From NCBI RefSeq assembly GCF_900108295.1, contig NZ_FNWK01000005.1:207080-271079 (forward strand): a DNA stretch of 64,000 bases, read 5' to 3'. Shown here one piece after another: positions 38,062 to 45,519 of this stretch (positions within the stretch are counted from its first letter, which is position 1; each line of letters begins with the position of its first letter). The translations under genes were made by a program, and so were the position numbers. Below the pieces are notes generated by a model that saw only the letters and a list, made by a program, of their open reading frames with translations, was not told where the DNA came from and made no database searches. Origin of the DNA: Sphingopyxis sp. YR583. GTDB lineage: Bacteria > Pseudomonadota > Alphaproteobacteria > Sphingomonadales > Sphingomonadaceae.

Positions 38062-39189
38062 TCAGAGCTTCTCCCGGATCCACGCGCCGACAAGGTCGGC
38101 CGCATTCTGGCGTTCGGCAATCGAATCCTCGAAATAATGCGCACCGGTGATCAGTTCGAGCTTCTTGTCGGTCGAACCGAGGAAGTCGAAGATCTTGCGC
38201 GCGTCGCTGGGAAACACGCCCGTATCGGCGGTTCCCTGCACGACAAGCGCCGGCGTGTCGTGCTTGGCGAGGTGCGGCTGCCCCTGGCATGGCGAGGTTT
38301 CGAGGCTCCACATGTTGAGCCAGGTCCTGAGCGTATTCGCGCGGCCGATGCTGGGCGTGCGGTTCGCGATCGCCGGGTCGCCGCGATAGCACCAATTCGG
38401 CTTGCGGTCCGAAGGATCGATCGCCGGATCGACGCAGCGGATGTCGCCCCAGCAGCGGAACATCGGAAAGATGCGGTCGGGAATGCCGGCATCGTTCAGC
38501 CGTTTCAGCTCGGCCTTTGCCCAGTCGGTGATCCGCTGGTTGCGGGCACGCTGCGCGGCACGATATTTGGCAATGAACGCGTCCGAATAGGGCGGACCGT
38601 TATCGGGGTTGAACGGATCGAGTTCGGGGTCGGTTGCCACGGGATCATTCTCGTCGACCACCGACGCGTCCATCCAGTCGGTCAGCACTTCCGGGCGGCC
38701 CTGATGCGCGTTGAAGCTGATATAGAGGTCGCCCTTGATGAGCTGCGCGAGCGCATCCTGCCCGACTGCGGGCAGCCGGTCGGTCAGCGTCGGCGCGATG
38801 GCTTCGGCCTGATAGGCGCCCATGAGCGAACCGCCGCCCGAATTGCCGAGAATGACGATCTGTTCGACGCCCGCCTCTTCCTTCAGCCATTTCATGCCGA
38901 CGCCGATATCGAGCACCGCATGTTCGAGCAGGAACTGGTCCTCGACCCCGCGATAGCGCGTGTTCCAGCCTAGAAAGCCAAAGCCCTGCCGCGCGAAATA
39001 GGGCGCGATATAATGTTCCGAGAAATCGACATTATAGTGGGTTGCGATGATCGCGACCTTCGGTCGGGTGCCGGCCGCCGTCCAGTAAATGCCCTGGCAC
39101 GGATGCCCGCCCGCCTGAATGCGCGGCGCCGTCGGCGAAACCAGCCCGATGAATTGCGCGTCCAGTCCTTCGATCCCGTTCGGGTCCAT
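38062..39189 (-). CDS. alpha/beta hydrolase
   Basis: The product is 375 residues. The nucleophile elbow is ILGNSGGGSLMGAY near residue 120, the acid is in VVQGTADTGVFP and the base His in ITGAHYFEDS near 353, so the triad is intact, unlike the hydrolase at 34176. A 150-residue insertion between strands, with several Cys and Trp, forms a large cap. It may cleave an ester or carbon-carbon bond of the imported substrate. GGAGAG lies just upstream; of three consecutive ATG codons the one at 39189 has the best spacing. It heads a five-gene coupled operon and follows the ligase gene by 29 nt. Confidence 0.85.
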   Translation of the reverse strand: MDPNGIEGLDAQFIGLVSPTAPRIQAGGHPCQGIYWTAAGTRPKVAIIATHYNVDFSEHYIAPYFARQGFGFLGWNTRYRGVEDQFLLEHAVLDIGVGMKWLKEEAGVEQIVILGNSGGGSLMGAYQAEAIAPTLTDRLPAVGQDALAQLIKGDLYISFNAHQGRPEVLTDWMDASVVDENDPVATDPELDPFNPDNGPPYSDAFIAKYRAAQRARNQRITDWAKAELKRLNDAGIPDRIFPMFRCWGDIRCVDPAIDPSDRKPNWCYRGDPAIANRTPSIGRANTLRTWLNMWSLETSPCQGQPHLAKHDTPALVVQGTADTGVFPSDARKIFDFLGSTDKKLELITGAHYFEDSIAERQNAADLVGAWIREKL

Positions 39190-39218
39190 CATCATCTCTC
39201 CTGATTGTCGATTATTCT

Positions 39219-40853
39219 TCAGCGGGTGACTTCGAAAGGCAGTTTGTAGCCTTCCAGCCCGGCACGGATTGCTTTCTTGTCGATCTTGCCCGTCGGCCCG
39301 AGCGGGATCTCTTCGACGAACAGCACATCGTCGGGCATCCACCAGCGCGCGATCTTGCCGTCGAGGTAGGATTTGAGATCGTCGGCGCAGGCGTTGGCGC
39401 CATCCTTGAGCTGGCACAGCAGGATCGGCCGCTCGTCCCATTTCGGATGCGCGACCCCGACGACCGCCGCATTGGCGACCGCATCATGCCCCATCGCGAT
39501 ATTTTCGATCTCGATCGAACTGATCCACTCGCCGCCCGATTTCACCACATCCTTCGCACGGTCGGTGATCTGCATATAGCCTTCGCCGTCGATCGTGCTG
39601 ACGTCGCCGGTGTCGAAAAAGCCTTCGACGTCGAGCACATCGCCGCCTTCGCCGCCATAATAGGCGCCCGCGATCGTCGGCCCTTTGATCATCAGGCGGC
39701 CGGGCGTCTTGCCATCGTGCGGCAGGCGCTTTCCGGCATCGTCGACGAGCTTCATTTCGAGCCCGCAGAGCAGCCGCCCCTGCTTGAGCTTATAGGCCAT
39801 CTGCTCGGGTTCGGATTTCGCGGCGACCGACGCATTGGGCACCGACACCGTGCCGAGCGGCGAGGTTTCGGTCATGCCCCAGCCCTGAATGACGTCGACC
39901 CCATAATCGTCGCGGAACGTACGGATGATCGACTCGGGGCACGCCGAACCACCGATCGTCACGCGTTCCAGCGTCGTGAAGCGCTTGCCGTTTTCCTGCA
40001 TATAGGTGAGCAGCATCTGCCACACCGTCGGCACCGCGGCCGAGTAAGTGACGCCCTCTTCCTCGATCAGATCATAAATCGATTCGCCGTCCATCCGTTG
40101 CCCCGGCAGCACCAGCTTTGCGCCGACCGCGGGCGCCGAATAGACGACGCCCCACGCATTCGCATGATACATCGGGACCACCAGCAACACCGTGTCGCGC
40201 GCCGAAAGCGCGAGTGCATCGCGCTGCAGGGTCATCAACGCATGGATATAATTGGAGCGGTGCGAATAGAGTACGCCCTTGGGATTGCCCGTCGTCCCGC
40301 TGGTGTAGCAGAGCCCGCACGCGGCATTTTCGTCGAAGTCGCCCCAGTCATATTCGGCGGCCCGGCCCGCGATCCAGTCGTCGAACGCGACGGCGGCGAA
40401 GCTGGTTTCGGGCATCGATGCGGCGTCGCAAAAGAAGATCACTTTCTCGATGCTCGGCACCTGCGGCAGCAGTTCTTCGACGAGGTCGGCGGTCGCCGGG
40501 TCGGCGATCAGCAGCCGGTCGCCGGCGTGGTTCGCGATATAGGCGATCTGTTCGAGGAAAAGCCGCGGGTTGAGCGTGTGGAGCACCGCCCCCATTCCCG
40601 CCGCGCCATACCATGCGGCGAGGTGCCGCGCGCCGTTCCAACCCATCGTCGCAACGCGGTCGCCGGGTTTGATTCCTTCGGCGGCGAGCGCGTTCGAAAC
40701 ACGCTTCGCATCGGCATGGACGGCGGCATAGGTCGAGCGCGTGACGCGCCCCTCGGCATCGCGGGACACGATCTCGCGCGCGCCGTGCCAGTTCGCCGCA
40801 TGATCGATGATCCGGTCGACCGTCAGCGGCACATTCTGCATCAACCCGTCCAT
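39219..40853 (-). CDS. acyl-CoA ligase (fatty-acid type, AMP-forming)
   Basis: The product is 544 residues. Motifs are LCYTSGTTGNPKGVLYSHRS near 190, GWGMTETSPLGTV near 320, TGDVSTIDGEGYMQITDRAKDVVKSGGEWISSIEIE near 425-460 and the catalytic Lys in LGPTGKIDKKAI near 525. The DVVKSGGEWISS hinge is typical of medium/long-chain fatty acyl-CoA synthetases. The ATG at 40853 has GGGAGAG 10 nt upstream. It probably leads the minus-strand transcript that continues through the hydrolase, kinase, enolase and dehydrogenase genes to 34176, driven from the promoter at site D. Confidence 0.92.
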   Translation of the reverse strand: MDGLMQNVPLTVDRIIDHAANWHGAREIVSRDAEGRVTRSTYAAVHADAKRVSNALAAEGIKPGDRVATMGWNGARHLAAWYGAAGMGAVLHTLNPRLFLEQIAYIANHAGDRLLIADPATADLVEELLPQVPSIEKVIFFCDAASMPETSFAAVAFDDWIAGRAAEYDWGDFDENAACGLCYTSGTTGNPKGVLYSHRSNYIHALMTLQRDALALSARDTVLLVVPMYHANAWGVVYSAPAVGAKLVLPGQRMDGESIYDLIEEEGVTYSAAVPTVWQMLLTYMQENGKRFTTLERVTIGGSACPESIIRTFRDDYGVDVIQGWGMTETSPLGTVSVPNASVAAKSEPEQMAYKLKQGRLLCGLEMKLVDDAGKRLPHDGKTPGRLMIKGPTIAGAYYGGEGGDVLDVEGFFDTGDVSTIDGEGYMQITDRAKDVVKSGGEWISSIEIENIAMGHDAVANAAVVGVAHPKWDERPILLCQLKDGANACADDLKSYLDGKIARWWMPDDVLFVEEIPLGPTGKIDKKAIRAGLEGYKLPFEVTR

Positions 40854-40881
40854 GCGAGCGTCTCTCCCTTTTTGCTTTAAT

Positions 40882-40912
40882 AGATAGTATGCTAAGTATT
40901 TGATGATTGCAA
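40882..40912 (-). promoter_or_regulatory. promoter with cluster operator, site D
   Basis: On the minus strand -35 TTGCAA (40912-40907) and -10 TACTAT (40889-40884) with a 17-nt spacer face the acyl-CoA ligase operon. The operator AGATAG-TATG-CTAAGT (40882-40897) covers the -10. It lies between that operon and the divergent MarR gene at 41001, so it may also autoregulate the regulator. Confidence 0.7.
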
Positions 40913-41000
40913 CGCCGCTCTGCCTTGCTTCGCCTGCCCCGCTCTTCTAGCGTGACGATGCCGGCACCCAGCAGGCAACAGGGATTATTCACAGCGTCAT

Positions 41001-41453
41001 ATGCGCACAAATCAGCTTATCATTGCCCTTTTCCAACGTTTCTGCTGGCTCGACGAAGGGCTGCAGGCGCGTCTCCACGATCATGGCTGGCCCGACGTCA
41101 ACCGCCCACAATCTATGGTGATGACCAACATCGTCAGCGGCATCGTTCGCCCGTCGGACATCGCGCGCAATCTTGGCGTATCGCGGCAGGCGATCCACAG
41201 CACCATCAACCAGATGGTGAAACTGGGCATCGTGCAACTCGACGTCGATCCCGACGACCGGCGCCATATGATCGTCTCGCTGACCGACCTTGGCACACGC
41301 ATGCGCGAGGATGCCCAGCGATCGATGGATGCGCTGACCGCACAGATCGCCGCCCGCTTGGGACAGGACCGGTTCGACGACCTGCTCGCGGCGCTCGAAG
41401 CCGACTGGGGCGACAATCTCGAGCCCGCCCCCCAGCGCCAGCGGCGGACCTAA
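41001..41453 (+). CDS. MarR-family transcriptional regulator
   Basis: The product is 150 residues with a winged HTH: SMVMTNIVSGIVRPSDIARNLGVSRQAIHSTINQMVKLGIV carries the recognition helix (SRQAIHSTINQM) and DPDDRRHMIVSLTDLG the wing. MarR dimers bind short palindromes and are usually released by the catabolic substrate. It is divergent from the ligase operon across site D and converges with the FMN reductase gene, overlapping it by 4 nt. It is one of two candidates for the regulator of the ACTTAG sites. Confidence 0.9.
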   Translation: MRTNQLIIALFQRFCWLDEGLQARLHDHGWPDVNRPQSMVMTNIVSGIVRPSDIARNLGVSRQAIHSTINQMVKLGIVQLDVDPDDRRHMIVSLTDLGTRMREDAQRSMDALTAQIAARLGQDRFDDLLAALEADWGDNLEPAPQRQRRT

Positions 41454-42025
41454 CCCGCGAGCGCTTTTGCCACGGCGACCAGGCGTCCGGCAGTCAGATC
41501 GACGAGCGACGCGGGAAGCGCATCCTTCAGGCTGCCGTCCTCGGCAAAGGCGGCATGCGCATTCGGCACCACGACCTGTTCGGGAATCACGAGCATCTGG
41601 ATCGTCAACAGAATCTGGCGAAGGTGCATCAATCCGCGCAGCCCCCCGAACGGGCTGATCGACGCCGACATGACCGCCGCGGCCTTGCCGCGATAGGCGG
41701 TCAGCGCCACGAGCCCCTCGTCGCCGGTCGGGCGGGACGCCCAATCGATCGCATTTTTGAGCAAAGGCGATAGCGAACCATTATATTCGGGGGAGACGAA
41801 GAGCAGCCCGTCCTGCGCCGCGAACAGCGCCTTGAGTTTCAGGGCGTCGGGCGGGAAGGCATTGGCCTCGAGCGCGGCCGAATAGAGCGGCAGATCGAAT
41901 GCCGCGAGATTGACCCGCGTCACCTTTGCGCCGTGCGCCTCGAGGCTGGTCGCGGCCAGTTCCCCCAAGGCGCGGTTGAACGATCCTTCGCGGATGCTTC
42001 CCGCGATGACGGCGATGCTGGTCAT
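41450..42025 (-). CDS. NAD(P)H-dependent FMN reductase
   Basis: The product is 191 residues of the flavodoxin-like NADPH:FMN/quinone reductase family. IAGSIREGSFNRALGELA at 8-25 is the FMN phosphate loop, FVSPEYNGSLSPLLKNAIDWAS near 76-97 the isoalloxazine-binding segment, and AYRGKAAAVMSASIS the next strand. It may supply reduced flavin or detoxify quinones formed in the pathway. Site E lies 20 nt before its start. It follows the second MarR gene on the same strand. Confidence 0.9.
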   Translation of the reverse strand: MTSIAVIAGSIREGSFNRALGELAATSLEAHGAKVTRVNLAAFDLPLYSAALEANAFPPDALKLKALFAAQDGLLFVSPEYNGSLSPLLKNAIDWASRPTGDEGLVALTAYRGKAAAVMSASISPFGGLRGLMHLRQILLTIQMLVIPEQVVVPNAHAAFAEDGSLKDALPASLVDLTAGRLVAVAKALAG

Positions 42026-42044
42026 TTTCCCTCCCGGCCAATAT

Positions 42045-42060
42045 AGTTAGAATACTAACC
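42045..42060 (-). promoter_or_regulatory. cluster operator, site E
   Basis: AGTTAG-AATA-CTAACC has perfect 5-bp arms GTTAG/CTAAC (42046-42059). On the minus strand TATATT (42044-42039) could be the -10 of the FMN reductase gene, with ACGACA 18 nt further up as a poor -35; the operator would then occupy the spacer. Confidence 0.6.
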
Positions 42061-42092
42061 TATTGTCGTGTCGCGAGGCAAGTTGCAAGCGG

Positions 42093-42599
42093 TCAGGCCT
42101 TGATGTCCGACAGCACCGACAGTTTCTGCGTCTCTTCGGCGAGATTGTTGATCACGCGGCGCATCAGCCCCTGCATCACCTCGACTTCCTCGTCGCTCAT
42201 GCCCTTGGTCGCGATCTCGTGGATTTCGGCGTTCATCGGCGCAAGGATCAGTTCGAGCTTCTTGGCGTGCGGGGTCAGGTGGATAAAGGTCTTGCGACGA
42301 TCGTCGGTCGTCTTCTTGCGCGTGATCAGTCCCGCCTTTTCGAGCCCTTTCAGCGCAACCACCGTCGTCGGTTCGCGCATGCCCACGCGCTCGCTGAGCT
42401 CGCGCTGCGTGATCCCGTCCTCGCGCCAAAGCTGGCGCAGGAAACGCCACTGCCCTGCCGAGACGTCGTGCGTCAGCGTGCGCCGTTCAAGCAGCCGCGA
42501 AAATGAACGAAAGACGACACGCGCCAGATAACCGATGCTATTTTCAGGATCGGTATAATATTCGGCCGGATGCCGGTAATCCTGTGTTTTTTTTGCCAA
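42093..42599 (-). CDS. MarR-family transcriptional regulator
   Basis: The product is 168 residues: SIGYLARVVFRSFSRLLERRTLTHDVSAGQWRFLRQLW is the dimerisation helix pair, ITQRELSERVGMREPTTVVALKGLEKAGLI the HTH and KKTTDDRRKTFIHLTPHAKKL the wing. The TTG at 42599 is chosen because AGGA lies 4-8 nt upstream and the family-like sequence begins there; an ATG at 42755 would extend through site-free DNA of different character. Site E lies downstream and site F upstream. It is the second candidate regulator of the cluster palindrome. Confidence 0.87.
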   Translation of the reverse strand: MAKKTQDYRHPAEYYTDPENSIGYLARVVFRSFSRLLERRTLTHDVSAGQWRFLRQLWREDGITQRELSERVGMREPTTVVALKGLEKAGLITRKKTTDDRRKTFIHLTPHAKKLELILAPMNAEIHEIATKGMSDEEVEVMQGLMRRVINNLAEETQKLSVLSDIKA

Positions 42600-42761
42600 A
42601 ATCCTGCTCCCCTGTCGCGGTTCCCGGCGCCGGGCGGCGGTCCGCACAATGGCGAACCTTAGAACGCGAAGATTCGCGCAGCAACCATCTTCATTGCCAT
42701 CTTGCATCGCATCGCCCGCCCAACCGCGCGATAAGAGTGGACAGGATCGATCCATCGATTT

Positions 42762-42777
42762 ACTTAGAATACTAAGT
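42762..42777. promoter_or_regulatory. cluster operator, site F
   Basis: ACTTAG-AATA-CTAAGT has perfect 6-bp arms. It lies 13 nt before the LeuD-like start and 160 nt upstream of the divergent MarR gene. TGGACA at 42738-42743 followed 17 nt later by TACTTA is a possible plus-strand promoter overlapping the operator. Confidence 0.72.
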
Positions 42778-42790
42778 TAATGGAGGCGAT

Positions 42791-43375
42791 GTGCAAAAAT
42801 TTATCCGGATGAAGGCTGTCGCCGCGCCCTTACCGCTCGCCAATGTCGACACCGACATGATCATCCCGGCGCAATATATGAAATCGCTGAGCCGCTCCGG
42901 CCTCGGCAAACATCTGTTCCAGGAATTGCGGTTTGACCGGAGCGGCGAGGAGCGCGCCGACTTCGTCCTGAATCGGCCGCAGTGCCGGAACGCGCAGATC
43001 ATTGTCGCCGATCGCAATTTCGGCTGCGGCTCCTCGCGCGAACATGCCGTGTGGGCGTTGACCGATTTCGGCATTCGCTGTGTGATCGCGCCGAGTTTCG
43101 GTGATATTTTCGCAAGCAATGCACGCAAGAACGGCCTGTTGCTGATCCGGCTGCCCGACGAAATATGCGGGCATCTGCGGTCCGAAGTCGCGCTTTCGCA
43201 ATATGCCCCAGTCGAAGTCGACCTGGAAGCGCAGTCGATCCGCCTCGCATCGGGCGAAACGATTGCGTTCGACATCGACCCGGACGACCGCCGCATCCTG
43301 ATGGAGGGACTGGACGATATCGGCCGCACGCTCCGCCACGACGACGCGATCACAAAGTTCGAGGCCGCGCTCTAA
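42791..43375 (+). CDS. LeuD-like isomerase/dehydratase small subunit
   Basis: The product is 194 residues of the aconitase-swivel (LeuD) family. [27 protein letters not shown] at 18-44 and [42 protein letters not shown] at 76-118 are the family blocks. With LeuC it would form an Fe-S isomerase that moves a hydroxyl on a malate-type acid. The GTG at 42791 has GGAGG 5 nt upstream. It ends tail-to-tail with the LeuC-like gene, overlapping by 4 nt. leuA and leuB are absent, so isopropylmalate may not be the substrate. Confidence 0.88.
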   Translation: MQKFIRMKAVAAPLPLANVDTDMIIPAQYMKSLSRSGLGKHLFQELRFDRSGEERADFVLNRPQCRNAQIIVADRNFGCGSSREHAVWALTDFGIRCVIAPSFGDIFASNARKNGLLLIRLPDEICGHLRSEVALSQYAPVEVDLEAQSIRLASGETIAFDIDPDDRRILMEGLDDIGRTLRHDDAITKFEAAL

Positions 43376-44790
43376 TCCAGCATTTCGGGCGATGCGATGC
43401 GGCCCGCGATTGCGCTCGCGGCAGCAAGGGCGGGGCTCATCAGATGGGTGCGGCCGCCGCGCCCCTGACGATTTTCGAAATTGCGGTTCGACGTCGCGGC
43501 GCAGCGTTCGCCCGGCTGCAACCGGTCGGCGTTCATTCCGACGCACATCGAGCATCCCGGTTCGCGCCAATCGAACCCTGCGTCACGGAGCGTGTCGGCG
43601 ACCCCTTCCTCCTCTGCTTGCCGTTTGACCAGCCCCGAACCCGGCACGACCATTGCGCGGACATGCGGCGCGACGCGGCGTCCGCGCACCACGTCGGCCA
43701 CGATCCGCAAATCCTCGACCCGGCTGTTGGTGCAACTGCCGATGAAGACCCGGTCGAGCCGCTGGCCTGCGATCCGCGCTCCCGGTTCAAGGTCCATATA
43801 GGCAAGTGCGCGTTCGGCCGCTGCACGCGTGTCAGCATCGTCCAGCAGCACGGGATCGGGAACCCGGCCGTCGATCGCGACCACCTGCGACGGATTTGTT
43901 CCCCAACTCACCATCGCGCGTACATCGCGGGCATCAATGGCAAGTTCGCGGTCGAACGACGCATCGTCATCGCTGGCGAGCGCACGCCAACGGAGCAGCG
44001 CAGCGTCCCAGGCTTCGCCGAGCGGGGCTGCCGGACGGCCCGCGAGATAGGCGAACGTCGTCGCATCGGGCGCAACAAGTCCCGCCCGCGCGCCCATTTC
44101 GATGCTGAGGTTGCAGAGCGTCATCCGCCCCTCCATCGAAAGCGCACGGACCGCAGCCCCGGCATATTCGATCACATGACCACCGGCACCATCGACCCCG
44201 ATCATGCTCAGCAAATGCAGCGCCAGATCCTTGGCATGGACGTGCGGCGCGAGCATGCCGTCGACGGTTACGCGCATGTTGCGCGACCGACGCTGGCGGA
44301 TCGTCTGCGTGGCGAGCACATGCTCGACCTCCGACGTCCCGATTCCGAAAGCGAGCGCACCGAACGCGCCGTGCGTCGAAGTATGGCTGTCGCCGCAAAC
44401 GATCGTCATCCCCGGCTGCGACCGCCCCTGTTCGGGGCCGACGACATGGACGATGCCGCCACGCGGATCCCCCATCGGGAAATTCTCGATCCCGAAACGC
44501 CGTGTATTGTCCACCAGAGCCTCGAGTTGTGCCCGCGCCTCGACATCGGGAACACCGGCCGGCCCGGCCGCCTGCCCGGACGTCGGTACATTATGATCGG
44601 AAAGCGCCAGCACCCGTTCCGGCCGCCGCACCATCCGGCCTGCCGCGGCCAACCCGGCAAAGGCCTGTGGCGAGGTCACCTCGTGGAGCAGGTGCAGGTC
44701 GATATAAAGAAGGGTTTCGCCATCATCGTCGGCGACGGCGTGCGCATCCCAAATCTTGTCATAGAGGGTGCGCGCAATCGGCATTGTCAT
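43372..44790 (-). CDS. LeuC-like isomerase/dehydratase large subunit
   Basis: The product is about 472 residues, LeuC length. [12 protein letters not shown] is the N-terminal signature, [32 protein letters not shown] a central block, and the 4Fe-4S cysteines are in FIGSCTNSR and [11 protein letters not shown]. All three cysteines are present. The ATG at 44790 or one at 44784 with GGA 6 nt upstream could start translation. It faces away from the cupin gene across site G and converges on the LeuD-like gene, instead of the usual leuCD order. Confidence 0.9.
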   Translation of the reverse strand: MTMPIARTLYDKIWDAHAVADDDGETLLYIDLHLLHEVTSPQAFAGLAAAGRMVRRPERVLALSDHNVPTSGQAAGPAGVPDVEARAQLEALVDNTRRFGIENFPMGDPRGGIVHVVGPEQGRSQPGMTIVCGDSHTSTHGAFGALAFGIGTSEVEHVLATQTIRQRRSRNMRVTVDGMLAPHVHAKDLALHLLSMIGVDGAGGHVIEYAGAAVRALSMEGRMTLCNLSIEMGARAGLVAPDATTFAYLAGRPAAPLGEAWDAALLRWRALASDDDASFDRELAIDARDVRAMVSWGTNPSQVVAIDGRVPDPVLLDDADTRAAAERALAYMDLEPGARIAGQRLDRVFIGSCTNSRVEDLRIVADVVRGRRVAPHVRAMVVPGSGLVKRQAEEEGVADTLRDAGFDWREPGCSMCVGMNADRLQPGERCAATSNRNFENRQGRGGRTHLMSPALAAASAIAGRIASPEMLD

Positions 44791-44840
44791 TCCGCGCGAA
44801 TCCCTGCCCCGTTCACCAAGTCGCAGAATTCCGCCAATGC

Positions 44841-44883
44841 TTGCCCCCAAAAGTCGCCGATGAATATACTTAGATATCTAAGT
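44841..44883 (+). promoter_or_regulatory. promoter with cluster operator, site G
   Basis: ACTTAG-ATAT-CTAAGT (44868-44883) is a perfect 16-bp palindrome, the best copy of the motif. On the plus strand TATACT (44865-44870) overlaps it as a -10, with TTGCCC (44841-44846) 18 nt upstream. It serves the cupin gene and, on the other strand, probably the LeuC-like gene 78 nt away. Confidence 0.75.
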
Positions 44884-45036
44884 TATTATCGCTGGACGAG
44901 CAAATCAATCATTTTCGGGGCGCAGCTTCCGGTTTGCCCGGCCGCAATATCCCCATTTCGTAACCTCGGCGCCCTTGGCGTCGAACATTGGTTCGTCGAT
45001 GCCGCTCGTTGCGGCGCGCTGCAAAAGGACCGAATA

Positions 45037-45444
45037 ATGATCCGACACACCCTCGCCCTGCTTGCCGCCGCGATCACGCTCGCCGGCCCCGCTTCCGCAG
45101 CAGCACCGCAAGGCGTCACGCGGACGGACCTCCAACGTCAGGAGCTTTCGATACCAGACCGCGAAATGGTCCAGGCGCGCATCGACATCGCGCCTGGCGC
45201 GGTTGCACCGTGGCATCGCCATCCCGGCGAAGAGATAATCTATATCATCGAAGGCACGCTCGAATATCAGATCGAGGGCAAGGCGCCGGTCACGCTGAAA
45301 GCGGGCGACGTGCTGTTCGTGCCAGCAGGGGCCGCGCATATGGCGCAAAATCGCACCGCGACTAATGGCGCCGAACTCGCGACCTATATCGTAGAGAAAG
45401 GCCGGCCGCTTCTTGTCCCGGCCGATGATATTCAAATACCCTGA
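45037..45444 (+). CDS. periplasmic cupin-domain protein
   Basis: The product is 135 residues with a Sec signal (MIRHTLALLAAAITLAGPA, cleavage near SAA). The cupin barrel has both motifs: WHRHPGEEIIYIIEGTLEY with two His and a Glu as metal ligands, and AGDVLFVPAGAAHMAQN with the third His. A metal-dependent isomerase, dioxygenase or binding role in the periplasm is possible. AAAAGGAC precedes the ATG. It lies 150 nt after site G and marks the right edge of the operator-bearing cluster. Confidence 0.88.
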   Translation: MIRHTLALLAAAITLAGPASAAAPQGVTRTDLQRQELSIPDREMVQARIDIAPGAVAPWHRHPGEEIIYIIEGTLEYQIEGKAPVTLKAGDVLFVPAGAAHMAQNRTATNGAELATYIVEKGRPLLVPADDIQIP

Positions 45445-45519
45445 CGGGATATGACCGCTCAATAAGGCAATCTTTAGAATTGGAGGGCACAAGAGCGTCG
45501 GGGACCAGGGAGAGAATGC

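Noticed and set aside
42791..44790. ordinary leucine-biosynthesis leuCD
   Set aside because: Convergent orientation, catabolic operators and absence of leuA and leuB make this assignment unsafe; symbols were left blank.
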